A DNA stretch of 64,000 bases from an uncultured Pseudomonadales bacterium (GCA_943846685.1 OX044363.1:662001-726000), one strand, 5' to 3'; counted from the first letter of the stretch, positions 51,983 through 61,848 are shown. The notes: generated by a model from the sequence alone, not told the origin. Translations and numbers: made by a program.

Positions 51983-54133
51983 ATGAACCCGCGTTTTTGC
52001 GTCGCCGTATCGGTGAGCGCCCTATTAAGTATTAATACATTAACAGCCGTAGCCCAAGAGTCTGACAGTAAACAAAATCTCGATGAAGTTGTGGTGCTAG
52101 GCCAAAAGCAACCCTACAGAGGTGACGTGCCATTGGAGTCATTGCCTCAGCAGGTGCAAACAATCTCCAGTGAGATGCTAAATCAACTGGGTAAGACAGA
52201 GTTTCAAGGTGCTCTGGACATGGCCGGAGGCGTTGCCAGGCAAAATAGCTTTGGTGGACTGTGGGACAGTTTTGCTATTCGCGGTTTTGCCGGAGATGAA
52301 AATTTACCCTCTGGTTACCTAATTAACGGCTTTAGTGGTGGTCGTGGTTACAGCGGTAACAGAGACACCTCCAATATCGAAACAATTGAAGTGTTAAAAG
52401 GTCCAGGATCTGCATTGTATGGTCGTGGAGAGCCCGGTGGCACGGTCAATGTGGTGACAAAAAAACCACAGTTTGAAAAGCAAGGTTACATCAATCTCAG
52501 TGCAGGAAACTTTGATACTAATCGCGTTGAAGCTGACTATACCAATAAGTTGAGTGACTCTGTCGCCTTCCGTATTAACGGTGCCTATAAAGACGCAGGA
52601 AGTTTCCGTGACACCATCGAAACCCAAAAGCTAGATTTAACCCCCTCTCTTTTGTTTTTGCTTTCCGATAAAACCTCGTTAAATTATGAGTTGGAAATTT
52701 TAGATCAGGAGACACCTTTTGATCGAGGTATTGTAGCCATTGATCTTGATCCGACAGTGGTTGATGTCGAGACTTTCTACGGTGAACCTCAAGATGGCCC
52801 TATTAAGATTAAAGCCACTGGTCATCAGTTTTTGTTACAGCATGATTTAGATAGTGGTTGGTCTGTTCTTGCGGGTTTAGGTTATCGCGAGTCTTCATTT
52901 GAGGGTTTGTCCAGTGAGACTGAGCTTTCCGGCGGTCGTCAAATTCTGACCAGAAGCGAAATCCAGATTGCTGAGGGTGTCGGTGCCAATCAACGTGTAA
53001 ACCGTCAGCGTCGTGAGCGTGACTATGATGCAACAGACCTGTCCGCCCGAGTTGAATTAACCGGAACTTTCGAGACAGGCTCAATGAAGCACCACTTCCT
53101 TGCAGGGTTGGATGCTTACGATTATGAGCTTGATACTTTGCAAAATCGCTGGCGTGATGGTTGGCTAACGTCTACTTACTCTGTAGATCTAAACAACCCT
53201 GTTTATGGTCAAGCTCAGGATCAGGTCCTCGGGCCTAATACCGATCGGCTGGAAACACAGGAAGCCGTTGGTATTTATATGCAGGATCAGATCGATGTAT
53301 CTGACCAGTGGAAAGTTTTTCTGGGCTTACGCTTTGACGATTTCAGTCAGAAGGTTATCAATCGTAATAATGACTCGGTCAGTGAATCAGAGGAAACCGC
53401 GGTGAGTCCGCGATTTGGCCTTACCTATGAAGCATCAGATAATCTCTCTGTTTATGCTAGCTATGCTGAGGGTTTCCGCCCTAACAGCGGTGCAGACGCC
53501 AGTGGTAATACGTTTGATCCTGAAGAGAGTCAGTCCTATGAAATAGGTATGAAAATATCTTCTATGGAAGGTCGTCTAAACACTACCGTTGCATTATTTA
53601 AGATGGAGAAATCCAATATCTTGACGGCAGATCCGGTTAATGCCGGTGAAACTGCTGCGTTGGGTGAGGCGGAAAGTGAGGGCTTGGAAATTGATATTAC
53701 AGCTGAGCTGTCTGATTCTGTAGATCTCATGTTCTCTTATGCCTATGTTAATGCAGGTACTACCACTGATCTCTATAATTTTGATTGGGGCGTTAATCTT
53801 CCTGCAGGCAGTGAGTTGATTAATGTGCCGGAAAACAGTGCAAACCTTATGTTAAATAAGCGTTTCAATCTGGATGGCGCTGAGGCTGTGCTCGGGTTCA
53901 CCCTGAACTATGTCGACGATCGTTTGGGTGAAACCATCGACCCGACATACAGATTACCGAAGTACACACTGTTGAATGTGTTTGGCTCTTATCAGCTTAA
54001 TAATCAAGCCAAGCTCACGATGAATATAGATAACATCACTGACGAAAAATACTATGTCAGTTCTTATCATAAATGGTGGACTACTCCCGGCTTACCGACA
54101 TCTTATACTCTGGGTGTTACCTACAATTTTTAA
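51983..54133 (+). CDS. TonB-dependent siderophore-type receptor
   Basis: The product has 716 residues. A signal peptide (ends near AVAQ at about residue 25), a TonB box (DEVVVLG, about 36-42), a plug domain (about 55-165, GYLINGF; IETIEVLKGPGSALYGRGEPGGTVNVVTKKP) and a beta barrel ending SYTLGVTYNF fit the siderophore receptor subfamily. The ribosome-binding site is caggagg. It imports an unknown ligand, perhaps a ferric siderophore. No clear Fur box was seen upstream. A strong terminator follows it. Confidence 0.9.
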   Translation: MNPRFCVAVSVSALLSINTLTAVAQESDSKQNLDEVVVLGQKQPYRGDVPLESLPQQVQTISSEMLNQLGKTEFQGALDMAGGVARQNSFGGLWDSFAIRGFAGDENLPSGYLINGFSGGRGYSGNRDTSNIETIEVLKGPGSALYGRGEPGGTVNVVTKKPQFEKQGYINLSAGNFDTNRVEADYTNKLSDSVAFRINGAYKDAGSFRDTIETQKLDLTPSLLFLLSDKTSLNYELEILDQETPFDRGIVAIDLDPTVVDVETFYGEPQDGPIKIKATGHQFLLQHDLDSGWSVLAGLGYRESSFEGLSSETELSGGRQILTRSEIQIAEGVGANQRVNRQRRERDYDATDLSARVELTGTFETGSMKHHFLAGLDAYDYELDTLQNRWRDGWLTSTYSVDLNNPVYGQAQDQVLGPNTDRLETQEAVGIYMQDQIDVSDQWKVFLGLRFDDFSQKVINRNNDSVSESEETAVSPRFGLTYEASDNLSVYASYAEGFRPNSGADASGNTFDPEESQSYEIGMKISSMEGRLNTTVALFKMEKSNILTADPVNAGETAALGEAESEGLEIDITAELSDSVDLMFSYAYVNAGTTTDLYNFDWGVNLPAGSELINVPENSANLMLNKRFNLDGAEAVLGFTLNYVDDRLGETIDPTYRLPKYTLLNVFGSYQLNNQAKLTMNIDNITDEKYYVSSYHKWWTTPGLPTSYTLGVTYNF

Positions 54134-54155
54134 GTTGAAGTACTCTGTGTGATTG

Positions 54156-54184
54156 AGGAGAGGCTTGCCTCTCCTTTTTCTTTT
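54156..54184 (+). terminator. Rho-independent terminator after the TonB receptor
   Basis: aggagagg (54156-54163) and cctctcct (54168-54175) form an 8-bp stem with a cttg loop, followed by ttttt-c-tttt (54175-54184). Confidence 0.88.
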
Positions 54185-54243
54185 AGCCTGGCATGGGCTG
54201 AAATTCTGAATTCAAAACCAGTAAGATTTTAAAGGAATAGGCT

Positions 54244-55437
54244 ATGAATACTTTCGCGACCGGCTCGTCAGATAGCTCTTTGGGTCAATTAGCACCAACG
54301 GTTAAATCTCGCGTTAGCTCTATAGATGTACTGCGAGGGCTGGTGATGCTGATTATGCTGGTTGATCATGTGCGTGAGAGAATCTACCTACATATGCAGG
54401 TTTCTGATCCGATGGTTGTTGAGAGCACTTCGGTGGATTTATTTTTTACTCGACTGTTGGCGCATTTATGCGCGCCGGTATTTATATTTTTAACCGGGCT
54501 GTCTGCCTGGCTTTACTCTCACCCTGCGTCTGGTGACGTGCGATCTCCCAGTAGTTTTCTGTTCAAGCGTGGTCTGTTCATCATAGTGATGGAGATGACA
54601 TTAATTAACTTCTCCTGGATGGGTGAATACCATACCCTTTGGTTGCAGGTGATGTGGGCTATTGGTCTCAGCATGATCGCGCTGTCAGTGATGGTGAAAT
54701 TACCCATGTGGATGATTGCTACAACTGGTTTAGTGATTGTGTTTGGTCATAACCTGTTAACGCCAATTAGTTTTGTGCCTGGAGAAACAGGTTACGCTTT
54801 GTGGACCATACTTCACGATCGCGGTTATCTGATTGCAGAGGGCGTTGTGAAAGTAAAAATCAGCTATCCAGTATTACCCTGGATTGGTGTTATTGCGCTG
54901 GGTTATTTTGCTGGTCAACTCTATGGGAAATCAGTTGAGTCAGGTTTTCGTGTCAGCTGTTTAACCCGATTGGGCCTTGGTTGCCTAGCTTTATTTTTAG
55001 TGCTGCGAGCCTTCAATCTTTATGGTGAAACCCTGCCTTGGGAGTATGGCGAAAGTACGATCCAGACAGTTATGTCGTTCTTTAACTACACCAAATACCC
55101 TCCATCGCTAAACTTTTTATTAATGAATATTGGTATAGCTTTTTTGCTATTGTCCTGGTTTGAACGAGTGGGCAATGAAAACAAGGCGATGCAGGTACTG
55201 AAAACTTTTGGTGCTGCGCCCATGTTCTTCTATGTGGTACATCTATATGCACTGCTGCTGGTCTACTGGGTATTAATCGCCATCTTTGGGGCCAATCAGG
55301 GTGATCTTTACGGTGTGAATCAATTCTACTGGGTTTGGGTGATGTCTGCTGTTATGGCTGTGGCACTGTATTTTCCGACCAAATATTTTGCCGCCTATAA
55401 AAAGCGAAGTGGGCAGGCTTGGATGCGTTATCTTTAA
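54244..55437 (+). CDS. DUF1624/HGSNAT-like membrane protein
   Basis: The product has 397 residues with about ten hydrophobic helices. The N-terminal motif SRVSSIDVLRGLVMLIMLVDHVRE, the following region LFFTRLLAHLCAPVFIFLTGLSAWLY and FFYVVHLYALLL are characteristic of DUF1624, related to the heparan-alpha-glucosaminide N-acetyltransferase catalytic family. It may transfer acyl groups across the inner membrane to a periplasmic sugar; function is unproven. It lies after the receptor terminator with its own ribosome-binding region (aaaggaatag). Confidence 0.8.
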   Translation: MNTFATGSSDSSLGQLAPTVKSRVSSIDVLRGLVMLIMLVDHVRERIYLHMQVSDPMVVESTSVDLFFTRLLAHLCAPVFIFLTGLSAWLYSHPASGDVRSPSSFLFKRGLFIIVMEMTLINFSWMGEYHTLWLQVMWAIGLSMIALSVMVKLPMWMIATTGLVIVFGHNLLTPISFVPGETGYALWTILHDRGYLIAEGVVKVKISYPVLPWIGVIALGYFAGQLYGKSVESGFRVSCLTRLGLGCLALFLVLRAFNLYGETLPWEYGESTIQTVMSFFNYTKYPPSLNFLLMNIGIAFLLLSWFERVGNENKAMQVLKTFGAAPMFFYVVHLYALLLVYWVLIAIFGANQGDLYGVNQFYWVWVMSAVMAVALYFPTKYFAAYKKRSGQAWMRYL

Positions 55438-55582
55438 ATAATCTTTGGCTGGTTTAGCTTTACCGGGCTGCCAAGGGCTTGTCTGAGCCAATATCTGGAG
55501 CCAATGTTTTAGACTTTCCCGAAAAGCTCTCGCATGGGAGCGGAAGTATAAAGGTAATGATGGGGTAAGATATTGATTTGTA

Positions 55583-55659
55583 TGGTAGCTACGGGTGGAC
55601 TTGAACCACCGACCCCAGCATTATGAATGCTGTGCTCTAACCAGCTGAGCTACGTAGCC
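55583..55659 (-). tRNA. tRNA-Met (CAU), elongator type
   Basis: The minus strand folds as a 77-base cloverleaf with an encoded CCA end. The acceptor pairs GGCTACG with CGTAGCT (G1-U72 wobble), and the anticodon stem CAGCA/TGCTG encloses loop TTCATAA with anticodon CAT. The T arm carries GGTTCAAGTCC. The GGCTACGTAGCTCAG start is typical of elongator tRNA-Met in gammaproteobacteria rather than the initiator or the lysidine-modified Ile tRNA. Confidence 0.93.
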
Positions 55660-55693
55660 ACGATTTGATACAGACCCTGATGTAGGGGCGCGC

Positions 55694-55722
55694 ATTTTGG
55701 CTAGAGATAGCCAATTTGTCAA
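55694..55722 (-). promoter_or_regulatory. Promoter of tRNA-Met
   Basis: On the minus strand TTGACA (55717-55722) and CAAAAT (55694-55699) are separated by 17 bases, followed by a GC-rich discriminator (GCGCGCCCC), the arrangement expected for a growth-rate-controlled stable RNA promoter. Confidence 0.75.
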
Positions 55723-56084
55723 TAGTTTGAAGACTATTTAAGGTTCTATTTAAAGCTCTATTAAGCACTACAAGCAAGGTCAGCTGAAGATGGCAGAGTT
55801 AACGTTTTATAATGACCTGTGTCACATTTTTAGCAAGTCCTCAGCGGCTTATCCCGTACTGATATCCAAGTCATAAAATTAACCTCTAAGCTTTGCATAA
55901 TAGCCCCAGCCTCTGACCGGGGTTACCAAAGCTGTGGGGTCGGCATTTATGGTTTTCGATTACACCAGGATGTCCAGAAGTCTCAGTGTTTCAACATAGT
56001 TGTCGGCCTTGTAACAGGCGACGGTTGAGGGAATTTTCGGTCAGGGGCGCTTTTTTATTTACAAGCTGCTTCTTTGTTTATTCC
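55723..56084. other. Gene-free stretch between the tRNA-Met promoter and a dehydrogenase gene
   Basis: No credible open frame or homology was recognised. The segment 55900-55950 has loosely complementary runs (gccccagc...gctgtggggtc), and 55811-55830 carries an imperfect CRP-like pattern on the minus strand. Both are too weak to call. It may hold the remains of a decayed gene or an unrecognised small RNA. Confidence 0.4.
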
Positions 56085-57290
56085 TTACTCAACAGCAGAT
56101 GTATATTTCACCTGATAAATTCTCCCAGCTAAATCATCACTGATATACAGGTTGCCCCCGGAATCTTGGGTAATATCAACCGGCCTGCCAGAAACACCAG
56201 CCTCAGTTAAGAATCCACTCATAAAGTCACTACTGCTGATATTACCCTCCTTATCCCAGTGCAGTGCCACTACCTTATAACCATCCAGTGATGAGCGATT
56301 CCACGAGCCGTGCAGGGCGACCAGTGCTGTCCTATTGAGGCTATCTGGTAATGTCGAAGTGCTAGTTAGAAAGTGGATGCCAAGCGGCGCATTGTGAGCC
56401 CTAAACTTAAAGATAGGCAGGATTGCACTACTTAGAAGGTCGGGGCGTTTATCGCCATAGTCAGGATCGGGAATATTGTCGCCATTGTAGTAGGGCCAGC
56501 CATAAAAGCCGCCTTCAACAACCCTGTTTAGCTCGTCTGGCGGAAAATCATCGCCGAGAAGATCTCGTGCATTAACGGTTGCATATAACTCGCCTGACCA
56601 GGGTGCCCAATCGAAACCGATACTGTTGCGCAACCCGCTGGCGTATATCTGCAGGCCGCTGCCATCCAGTTCAGCACGCAGAATTGCCGAGTAGCGGGGA
56701 TCCTCTGGTTCGCAGATATTGCAGGGGGATCCAACGGTAATATAGAGCTTTCGATCCGGGGAGATGCCGATGGTCTTGGTGTTGTGGGTTTGATAGGGAT
56801 GGCCGTAGGGCAGATTCTCAATTACTAATTGTGGCTTGCCAATGAGAGTGCCGCTCTGATGGCTGTAGCGCACCTTGCTGACCTTATCCCGCTCACTGAA
56901 GTAAAGCCAGTCGTCATCAAATAACAGTCCCTGTGGCGCATTTAAGCCAGAGATCAGGACTGTGACTATCTCAGCACTGCCATTAGCATCTAAATCTCTT
57001 AAAAGCTTGATGGTTCCTTCGCTGGTAGAGCTGACAATAATATCGTCTGCCTCAGTCGGAACAATAAATCTTGGCGCTACAAGATCTTCTGCATAGAGGC
57101 TGACAGAAAAGCCGGGGGGAAGTTGGAAGCTGCCGTTGGAGATATCAGCCGGGGGCTCTGTGGTATTAAGCCCGGTGACAGAGCTGAGTATGACCCAGAA
57201 GCCGCTCAACCCGCCGGGGCTTTTAATGGCAATAAGGCTTATAAGGATGACAACGATTAGGGAAAGAGTAAGTACTAGCTTTTTAATCAT
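56085..57290 (-). CDS. PQQ-type soluble sugar/sorbosone dehydrogenase-like protein
   Basis: The product has 401 residues. An N-terminal hydrophobic segment (about 4-24) acts as a signal or anchor, and the rest is a six-bladed propeller of the GSDH/sorbosone dehydrogenase type (PPGFSVSLYAEDLVAPRFI; NTKTIGISPDRKLYITVGSPCNIC; ASGLRNSIGFDWAPWSGELYATVNARDLLGDDFPPDELN; GVSGRPVDITQDSGGNLYISDD). Relatives oxidise sugars in the periplasm, some with PQQ, but many family members lack demonstrated activity. No pqq genes are in the window. Two Cys in SPCNICEPEDPRY could form a disulfide. Confidence 0.85.
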   Translation of the reverse strand: MIKKLVLTLSLIVVILISLIAIKSPGGLSGFWVILSSVTGLNTTEPPADISNGSFQLPPGFSVSLYAEDLVAPRFIVPTEADDIIVSSTSEGTIKLLRDLDANGSAEIVTVLISGLNAPQGLLFDDDWLYFSERDKVSKVRYSHQSGTLIGKPQLVIENLPYGHPYQTHNTKTIGISPDRKLYITVGSPCNICEPEDPRYSAILRAELDGSGLQIYASGLRNSIGFDWAPWSGELYATVNARDLLGDDFPPDELNRVVEGGFYGWPYYNGDNIPDPDYGDKRPDLLSSAILPIFKFRAHNAPLGIHFLTSTSTLPDSLNRTALVALHGSWNRSSLDGYKVVALHWDKEGNISSSDFMSGFLTEAGVSGRPVDITQDSGGNLYISDDLAGRIYQVKYTSAVE

Positions 57291-57335
57291 TGATAGAGGC
57301 CTTTGGTTATTAAATCAGCAGTTCGAAATTGCAGT

Positions 57336-58259
57336 TTAGCCTTTTACTTTGTTGAGCGCAGTGACCATAGAGCCAACCACCACCAAAATGGCACCGCTTA
57401 TTGATAGTGGGGTTAAGGGTTCGACAGCCAGTCCGCTAAATGGAATTGTATGTACTATCGCGAAGGTAATCAGCGGTGTTAGTGCCAGTACAGTGCTTAC
57501 CTTGGAGGCTTCGATATGCACCATGGCTTCGGCAAAACTGCCGTAGGCAATCAAGGTGTTTAGGCCGCAGAACAGCAAGAGCCACCACTGCAGGTTGGTT
57601 AGCTGTGGCAGGCTGCTGAAATCGGTAAATGGCAAAAATGCCAGTGCGCCAATCCAGTAAAACACCAGCATGGTTTCTTGGGAGCTAAATTCCCGCAGCA
57701 GAAATTTTTGCAGGATAGCGTACCCGGTCCATAACACCGCGGCCAAAAGCACCATTAGCACACCCACACCGTAGTCATTCATGGCGACAAACAGCCCGTA
57801 AAAGTGCGGGTAGAAAAACATTAGCAGGCCACTGAAGAAGGTCGAAAACCCTAACCACTGGGCGCGTGAGAAGCGCTCGCCAAATACCCAGAGACCACTG
57901 AGCAACAGCAGCATCGGGGCCACTTGAATCATTAACTGGGTGGCTTCGGCAGTGGTTCTGTTTAGGCCGAGAATATACAAGCCATAATTGCCAGTTAGCA
58001 GTAACCCGGCGACTAGCAGTTGCAGTAAAAGCTTTCCTGATCGAAAACGGCCGGGGTTAAGAGCAGTTTTGATCCGCAATCGGAAAACGATATAGGGACT
58101 CAATAGCGCTGCGGCGATAGCGAAGCGAAAGAATGTTGTGGTGATCGGATCCAGAGTTACCATTACGCCTTTGAGGGCAATGGGTAGAACACCCCACAGG
58201 CAGGCCGTGGTTAAGGCCAGTAGAAGCCCGAGTTTCCAGCGTCCGGAAACTCGGCTCAT
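57336..58259 (-). CDS. DMT-superfamily (EamA) transporter
   Basis: The product has 307 residues with ten hydrophobic helices in two EamA repeats (about 12-145 and 160-300). The N-terminal TTACLWGVLPIALKGV and the C-terminal PLSISGAILVVVGSM are typical. Substrate is unknown; relatives export amino acids or metabolites. It lies 18 bases past the ychF stop on the same strand. Confidence 0.88.
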   Translation of the reverse strand: MSRVSGRWKLGLLLALTTACLWGVLPIALKGVMVTLDPITTTFFRFAIAAALLSPYIVFRLRIKTALNPGRFRSGKLLLQLLVAGLLLTGNYGLYILGLNRTTAEATQLMIQVAPMLLLLSGLWVFGERFSRAQWLGFSTFFSGLLMFFYPHFYGLFVAMNDYGVGVLMVLLAAVLWTGYAILQKFLLREFSSQETMLVFYWIGALAFLPFTDFSSLPQLTNLQWWLLLFCGLNTLIAYGSFAEAMVHIEASKVSTVLALTPLITFAIVHTIPFSGLAVEPLTPLSISGAILVVVGSMVTALNKVKG

Positions 58260-58277
58260 AGAATACGCCAGGCGTAT

Positions 58278-59369
58278 TTAGACATTAAAGCGGAAGTGGA
58301 TAACGTCTCCGTCTTTAACAATATAGTCTTTGCCTTCAAGACGCCATTTGCCCGCATCTTTTGCTCCCTGTTCACCATTGCCGTCGATATAGTCATCGTA
58401 ACCAATAATTTCGGCGCGGATAAAGCCTTTTTCGAAGTCTGTGTGAATCTTTCCTGCACTCTGTGGTGCTGTTGCGCCCACTGGAATTGTCCAGGCGCGA
58501 ACCTCTTGGACGCCGGCGGTAAAGTAAGTCTGCAGTCCAAGCAGGCCGTAACCGGCGCGAATTACGCGGTTGAGTCCCGGTTCATCCATGCCCATCTCTT
58601 CGAGGAATTCATCTCTCTCGTCATCTTCGAGTTCGGCAATTTCCGCTTCGAGTTTATTGCAAATTGGCACAACGATGGAGCCATCCTGCTCGGCAATCGC
58701 TCTTACCGCATCGAGATAGGGGTTATTTTCAAAACCTTCCTCGTCGACATTGGCAATATACATGGTCGGCTTGAGGGTTAGCATGCTCAGGGGTCTGAGC
58801 AGCTTTAACTCGTCTTCTGTCAGCGCTAAAGAGCGCAGTGGTTTGGCTTCATTGAGGTGGGGTAGGATTTTGTCTACCACCTCTTTGAGAGCTACCGCAT
58901 CTTTATCTTTGCCTTTGGCGGCTTTGGAGAGTCTCAGCAGAGCTTTTTCCGCGCTGTCGAGATCGGCCAGGGCCAGTTCGGTATTGATAACATCAATATC
59001 GTCTGGGGGACTGATAGTGCCCTCGACGTGAATAACATTTTCATCGTCAAAGCAGCGCACCACATGGGCGATAGCATCGGTCTCACGAATATTGGCGAGA
59101 AACTGGTTGCCCAGGCCTTCGCCCTTAGAGGCTCCAGCAACCAGGCCGGCGATATCAACAAATTCCATACTGGTTGGAACCAGACGTTCGGGGTTGATGA
59201 TCGCGGCAATTTTGTCCTGACGAGGATCGGGAATCGGCACAATGCCGGTGTTGGGTTCAATGGTGCAGAACGGGAAGTTCTCGGCACTGATGCCAGCTTT
59301 GGTCAATGCATTAAACAGCGTTGATTTGCCGACATTGGGAAGACCCACAATTCCGCAGTTAAAACCCAT
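58278..59369 (-). CDS. ychF: Ribosome-binding ATPase YchF
   Basis: The product has 363 residues from the ATG at 59369 ([17 protein letters not shown]), the same length as E. coli YchF; the longer frame to 59441 overlaps pth. P-loop GLPNVGKST is at 8-16, and a C-terminal TGS domain (about 280-360) ends in [11 protein letters not shown]. It is an Obg-family NTPase that prefers ATP and binds the 50S subunit and 70S ribosomes, with a role in oxidative stress. It follows pth by 35 bases in a conserved order. Confidence 0.96.
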   Translation of the reverse strand: MGFNCGIVGLPNVGKSTLFNALTKAGISAENFPFCTIEPNTGIVPIPDPRQDKIAAIINPERLVPTSMEFVDIAGLVAGASKGEGLGNQFLANIRETDAIAHVVRCFDDENVIHVEGTISPPDDIDVINTELALADLDSAEKALLRLSKAAKGKDKDAVALKEVVDKILPHLNEAKPLRSLALTEDELKLLRPLSMLTLKPTMYIANVDEEGFENNPYLDAVRAIAEQDGSIVVPICNKLEAEIAELEDDERDEFLEEMGMDEPGLNRVIRAGYGLLGLQTYFTAGVQEVRAWTIPVGATAPQSAGKIHTDFEKGFIRAEIIGYDDYIDGNGEQGAKDAGKWRLEGKDYIVKDGDVIHFRFNV

Positions 59370-59404
59370 AGTAAATTCCTTGCGCCAGTAATATGGCTTT
59401 GTAT

Positions 59405-60010
59405 TTAAACAGTATGAAGCTCGTGCATGGCTTTTTCCCACTGACCACTAATGGCTAGGGGTAGGGCGCGCAGCGCATCATCAATGCTGTTGGTGATAAG
59501 TTGTTGATCGCTCGGCGATGGCTTTTTAAGCACATAGTCGGCAACCTGTTTGGCATTGCCGGGATGGCCTATACCAATTCTCAGTCGTGCGAATTCTTTA
59601 TTGTTGCCGAGCCTCTGTATGGTATCCCGTAGGCCGTTGTGACCACCGTGGCCGCCCGCTTTTTTAAACCGCGCAGTGCCCGGTGATAAATCCAGTTCAT
59701 CGTGAACAATTAGGATAGCGGCTGGGGATATCTGGTAAAAACCGGCTAGGGCGGCAATCGACTGGCCACTGCGGTTCATAAAGGTACTCGGGATCAGCAG
59801 TCGGACATCTCTGCCATCTATGCTGACTTTAGCGGTATCACCAAAGAACTTGCTCTCTTGCTTGAGTTCGACGTGCAGAGATTTTGCTAATTCCAGAACC
59901 AAGTCGGCCCCGGCATTATGACGCGTCCGATCGTATTTAGAGCCGGGGTTTCCCAGCCCTACAATTAACTCAACGGGCGTGTCCAATGTCAGGGCCTGCT
60001 TGATGGGCAA
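59405..60010 (-). CDS. pth: Peptidyl-tRNA hydrolase
   Basis: The product has 201 residues. Catalytic-site motifs are [17 protein letters not shown] (His near residue 32), TFMNRSGQS and [27 protein letters not shown]. It releases tRNA from peptidyl-tRNAs dropped by stalled ribosomes. The frame opens with TTG at 60010; another TTG at 59986 (giving [12 protein letters not shown]) is about equally plausible. It lies 9 bases past the rplY stop. Confidence 0.95.
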   Translation of the reverse strand: MPIKQALTLDTPVELIVGLGNPGSKYDRTRHNAGADLVLELAKSLHVELKQESKFFGDTAKVSIDGRDVRLLIPSTFMNRSGQSIAALAGFYQISPAAILIVHDELDLSPGTARFKKAGGHGGHNGLRDTIQRLGNNKEFARLRIGIGHPGNAKQVADYVLKKPSPSDQQLITNSIDDALRALPLAISGQWEKAMHELHTV

Positions 60011-60019
60011 GTCTGAAGA

Positions 60020-60679
60020 TTACTCTTCGCTTGCCTCTTCAGTATCGCCTTCACCAGCTTCAGGTGCTACTTCATCATCTTCGATAGGAGCAGCCTTAGG
60101 CTTGTTGACAGATACAACCGGTAGATCGTGATCAGCACCGTGGCTCAGGGCAACGCTCTCAACGCCCTTAGGCAGAACGATATCCGAGATGTGCAGAGTC
60201 TGACCCAGTTCAACTTCAGCCAGATCAATTTCTACGAATTCAGGCAGATCTTTTGGCAGACACTGGATATCCAGCTCGGTCATGCTGTGAGCAACAATAC
60301 CGCCGCCAACTTTAACGCCTACACAGGCATCTTCATTGATAAAGTGGATAGACACTTTAGTCGTCAGCTGAGTGTTCTTGCTGATGCGCAAAAAGTCCAT
60401 ATGCAAAACAATCGGCTTTGCCGGGTGACGCTGTACATCTTTAAGAATCACTTCTTCAGATTTGCCGTCGACATCGAGAGTAAGAATCTGTGAATAGAAT
60501 GCTTCGCTCTCGAGTGACTTCATCACATCTTTGTGAACCAGGCTAATCTGTGCTGGTTTTTTCTTACCACCACCGTAAATGATGGCTGGGATTTCTCCGG
60601 CCAGACGACGCAGGCGGCGGCTCGCACCTTTCCCTGTATCTTCGCGACCTTTTGCTTGTAATGTTAAATCAGTAGACAT
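60020..60679 (-). CDS. rplY: 50S ribosomal protein L25/general stress protein Ctc
   Basis: The product has 219 residues from the ATG at 60679 (MSTDLTLQAKGREDTG), the long Ctc form with an N-terminal 5S rRNA-binding L25 domain (about 1-95) and a C-terminal TL5/CTC domain (about 98-190). The last 30 residues are very acidic (APIEDDEVAPEAGEGDTEEASEE). It binds 5S rRNA in the large subunit. The ribosome-binding site is cttggaga. Confidence 0.95.
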   Translation of the reverse strand: MSTDLTLQAKGREDTGKGASRRLRRLAGEIPAIIYGGGKKKPAQISLVHKDVMKSLESEAFYSQILTLDVDGKSEEVILKDVQRHPAKPIVLHMDFLRISKNTQLTTKVSIHFINEDACVGVKVGGGIVAHSMTELDIQCLPKDLPEFVEIDLAEVELGQTLHISDIVLPKGVESVALSHGADHDLPVVSVNKPKAAPIEDDEVAPEAGEGDTEEASEE

Positions 60680-60799
60680 AATAGTCTCCAAGTTATGCCA
60701 AAACAGACCGCGACCAGACCTGTAATGGAGTTTTAATGCCTCGGATTGAGGCGGTTGTAACAGTGTTTGTTGGCTAATCCGAAGATTTAGTCAAACGTT

Positions 60800-61741
60800 C
60801 TAGTCAAACATGGCACTGATAGATTCTTCATTGCTAATACGACGAACCGACTCACCGAGTAACTTACCCAGCTGCAGAGTACGGATTTTACCGCATTTTT
60901 TAGCTTCATCACTCAGTGGGATACTGTTGGTAACCACCAACTCGTCCAACTGAGAGTTTTTAATATTATCAATTGCGCTGCCAGACAGAACTGCGTGAGT
61001 GGCGTAGGCGACAACTTTCTTAGCACCGTTTTTCTTCAGTGCTTCAGCTGCCTTACACAGAGTACCGGCTGTATCGACGATATCATCGACCAGAACACAG
61101 GTGCGGTCAGTAACCTCACCGATCAGGTTCATCACTTCAGTCTGGTTAGCTGAGGGGCGACGCTTGTCGATAATTGCCAGATCGCAACCCAGATGCTTAG
61201 CCACAGCTCGGGCGCGAACAACACCGCCGATATCTGGAGAGACAACCTGTAAATTCTTGTGATTTTGACGCTCAATATCGCTGAGCAATACCGGTGCGCC
61301 ATAGACATTATCAACAGTACAGTTGAAAAAGCCCTGAATCTGTTCTGCGTGGAGGTCGACGGTAAGTACCCGGTCAACGCCAGCATTGGAGAGCATATCA
61401 GCGACTACTTTAGCGCTGATAGGAACACGTACGGAGCGCACTCGGCGATCCTGTCGAGCGTAACCAAAGTAGGGTACAACTGCGGTGATACGTGCGGCTG
61501 ATGCGCGACGCAGTGCGTCGATCATCAGAACTAATTCCATGAGATTGCGGTTGGTTGGAGCACAGGTTGGCTGCACAACAAATACATCGTTTCCGCGAAC
61601 ATTCTCGTGGATTTCAATATTTATTTCGCCGTCTGAGAAGATATCAACGGTTGCTTTGCCAGGTGCAACACCCAACTGTCGAGCGATTTGATTTGTCAGT
61701 TCTGGATTTGCGTTTCCAGAGAAGACCATTAATCTAGCCAC
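60800..61741 (-). CDS. prs: Ribose-phosphate pyrophosphokinase
   Basis: The product has 313 residues. The N-terminus [16 protein letters not shown], the flexible loop [10 protein letters not shown] and the PRPP-binding loop [18 protein letters not shown] are diagnostic. The start is GTG at 61741 with aggaa about nine bases upstream; an ATG at 61729 lacks such a site. It makes PRPP for nucleotide, histidine and tryptophan synthesis. It is separated from tRNA-Gln by 32 bases. Confidence 0.96.
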   Translation of the reverse strand: MARLMVFSGNANPELTNQIARQLGVAPGKATVDIFSDGEINIEIHENVRGNDVFVVQPTCAPTNRNLMELVLMIDALRRASAARITAVVPYFGYARQDRRVRSVRVPISAKVVADMLSNAGVDRVLTVDLHAEQIQGFFNCTVDNVYGAPVLLSDIERQNHKNLQVVSPDIGGVVRARAVAKHLGCDLAIIDKRRPSANQTEVMNLIGEVTDRTCVLVDDIVDTAGTLCKAAEALKKNGAKKVVAYATHAVLSGSAIDNIKNSQLDELVVTNSIPLSDEAKKCGKIRTLQLGKLLGESVRRISNEESISAMFD

Positions 61742-61773
61742 GAGAGGATTCCTAGTTTCATAGTTTTAGTAAT

Positions 61774-61848
61774 TGGCTGGGGCGGGAGGATTCGAACCTC
61801 CGATGCCGGGATCAAAACCCGGTGCCTTAACCACTTGGCCACGCCCCA
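61774..61848 (-). tRNA. tRNA-Gln (UUG)
   Basis: The minus strand gives a 75-base cloverleaf with encoded CCA. The acceptor pairs TGGGGCG with CGCCCCA, the anticodon stem CCGGG/CCCGG encloses loop TTTTGAT with anticodon TTG, and the T arm is GAGGTTCGAATCCTC. The U1-A72 pair and discriminator G73 are glutamine identity elements. The first 22 bases are also the 3' end of ispE on the same strand. Confidence 0.96.

Noticed and set aside
55583..55659. tRNA-Met as an integration site of a mobile element
   Set aside because: No integrase and no second copy of the tRNA 3' end were seen in the window.
55811..55830. CRP-like site TGTGA-N6-TCATT
   Set aside because: One arm is degenerate and no promoter or gene start lies at a suitable distance.
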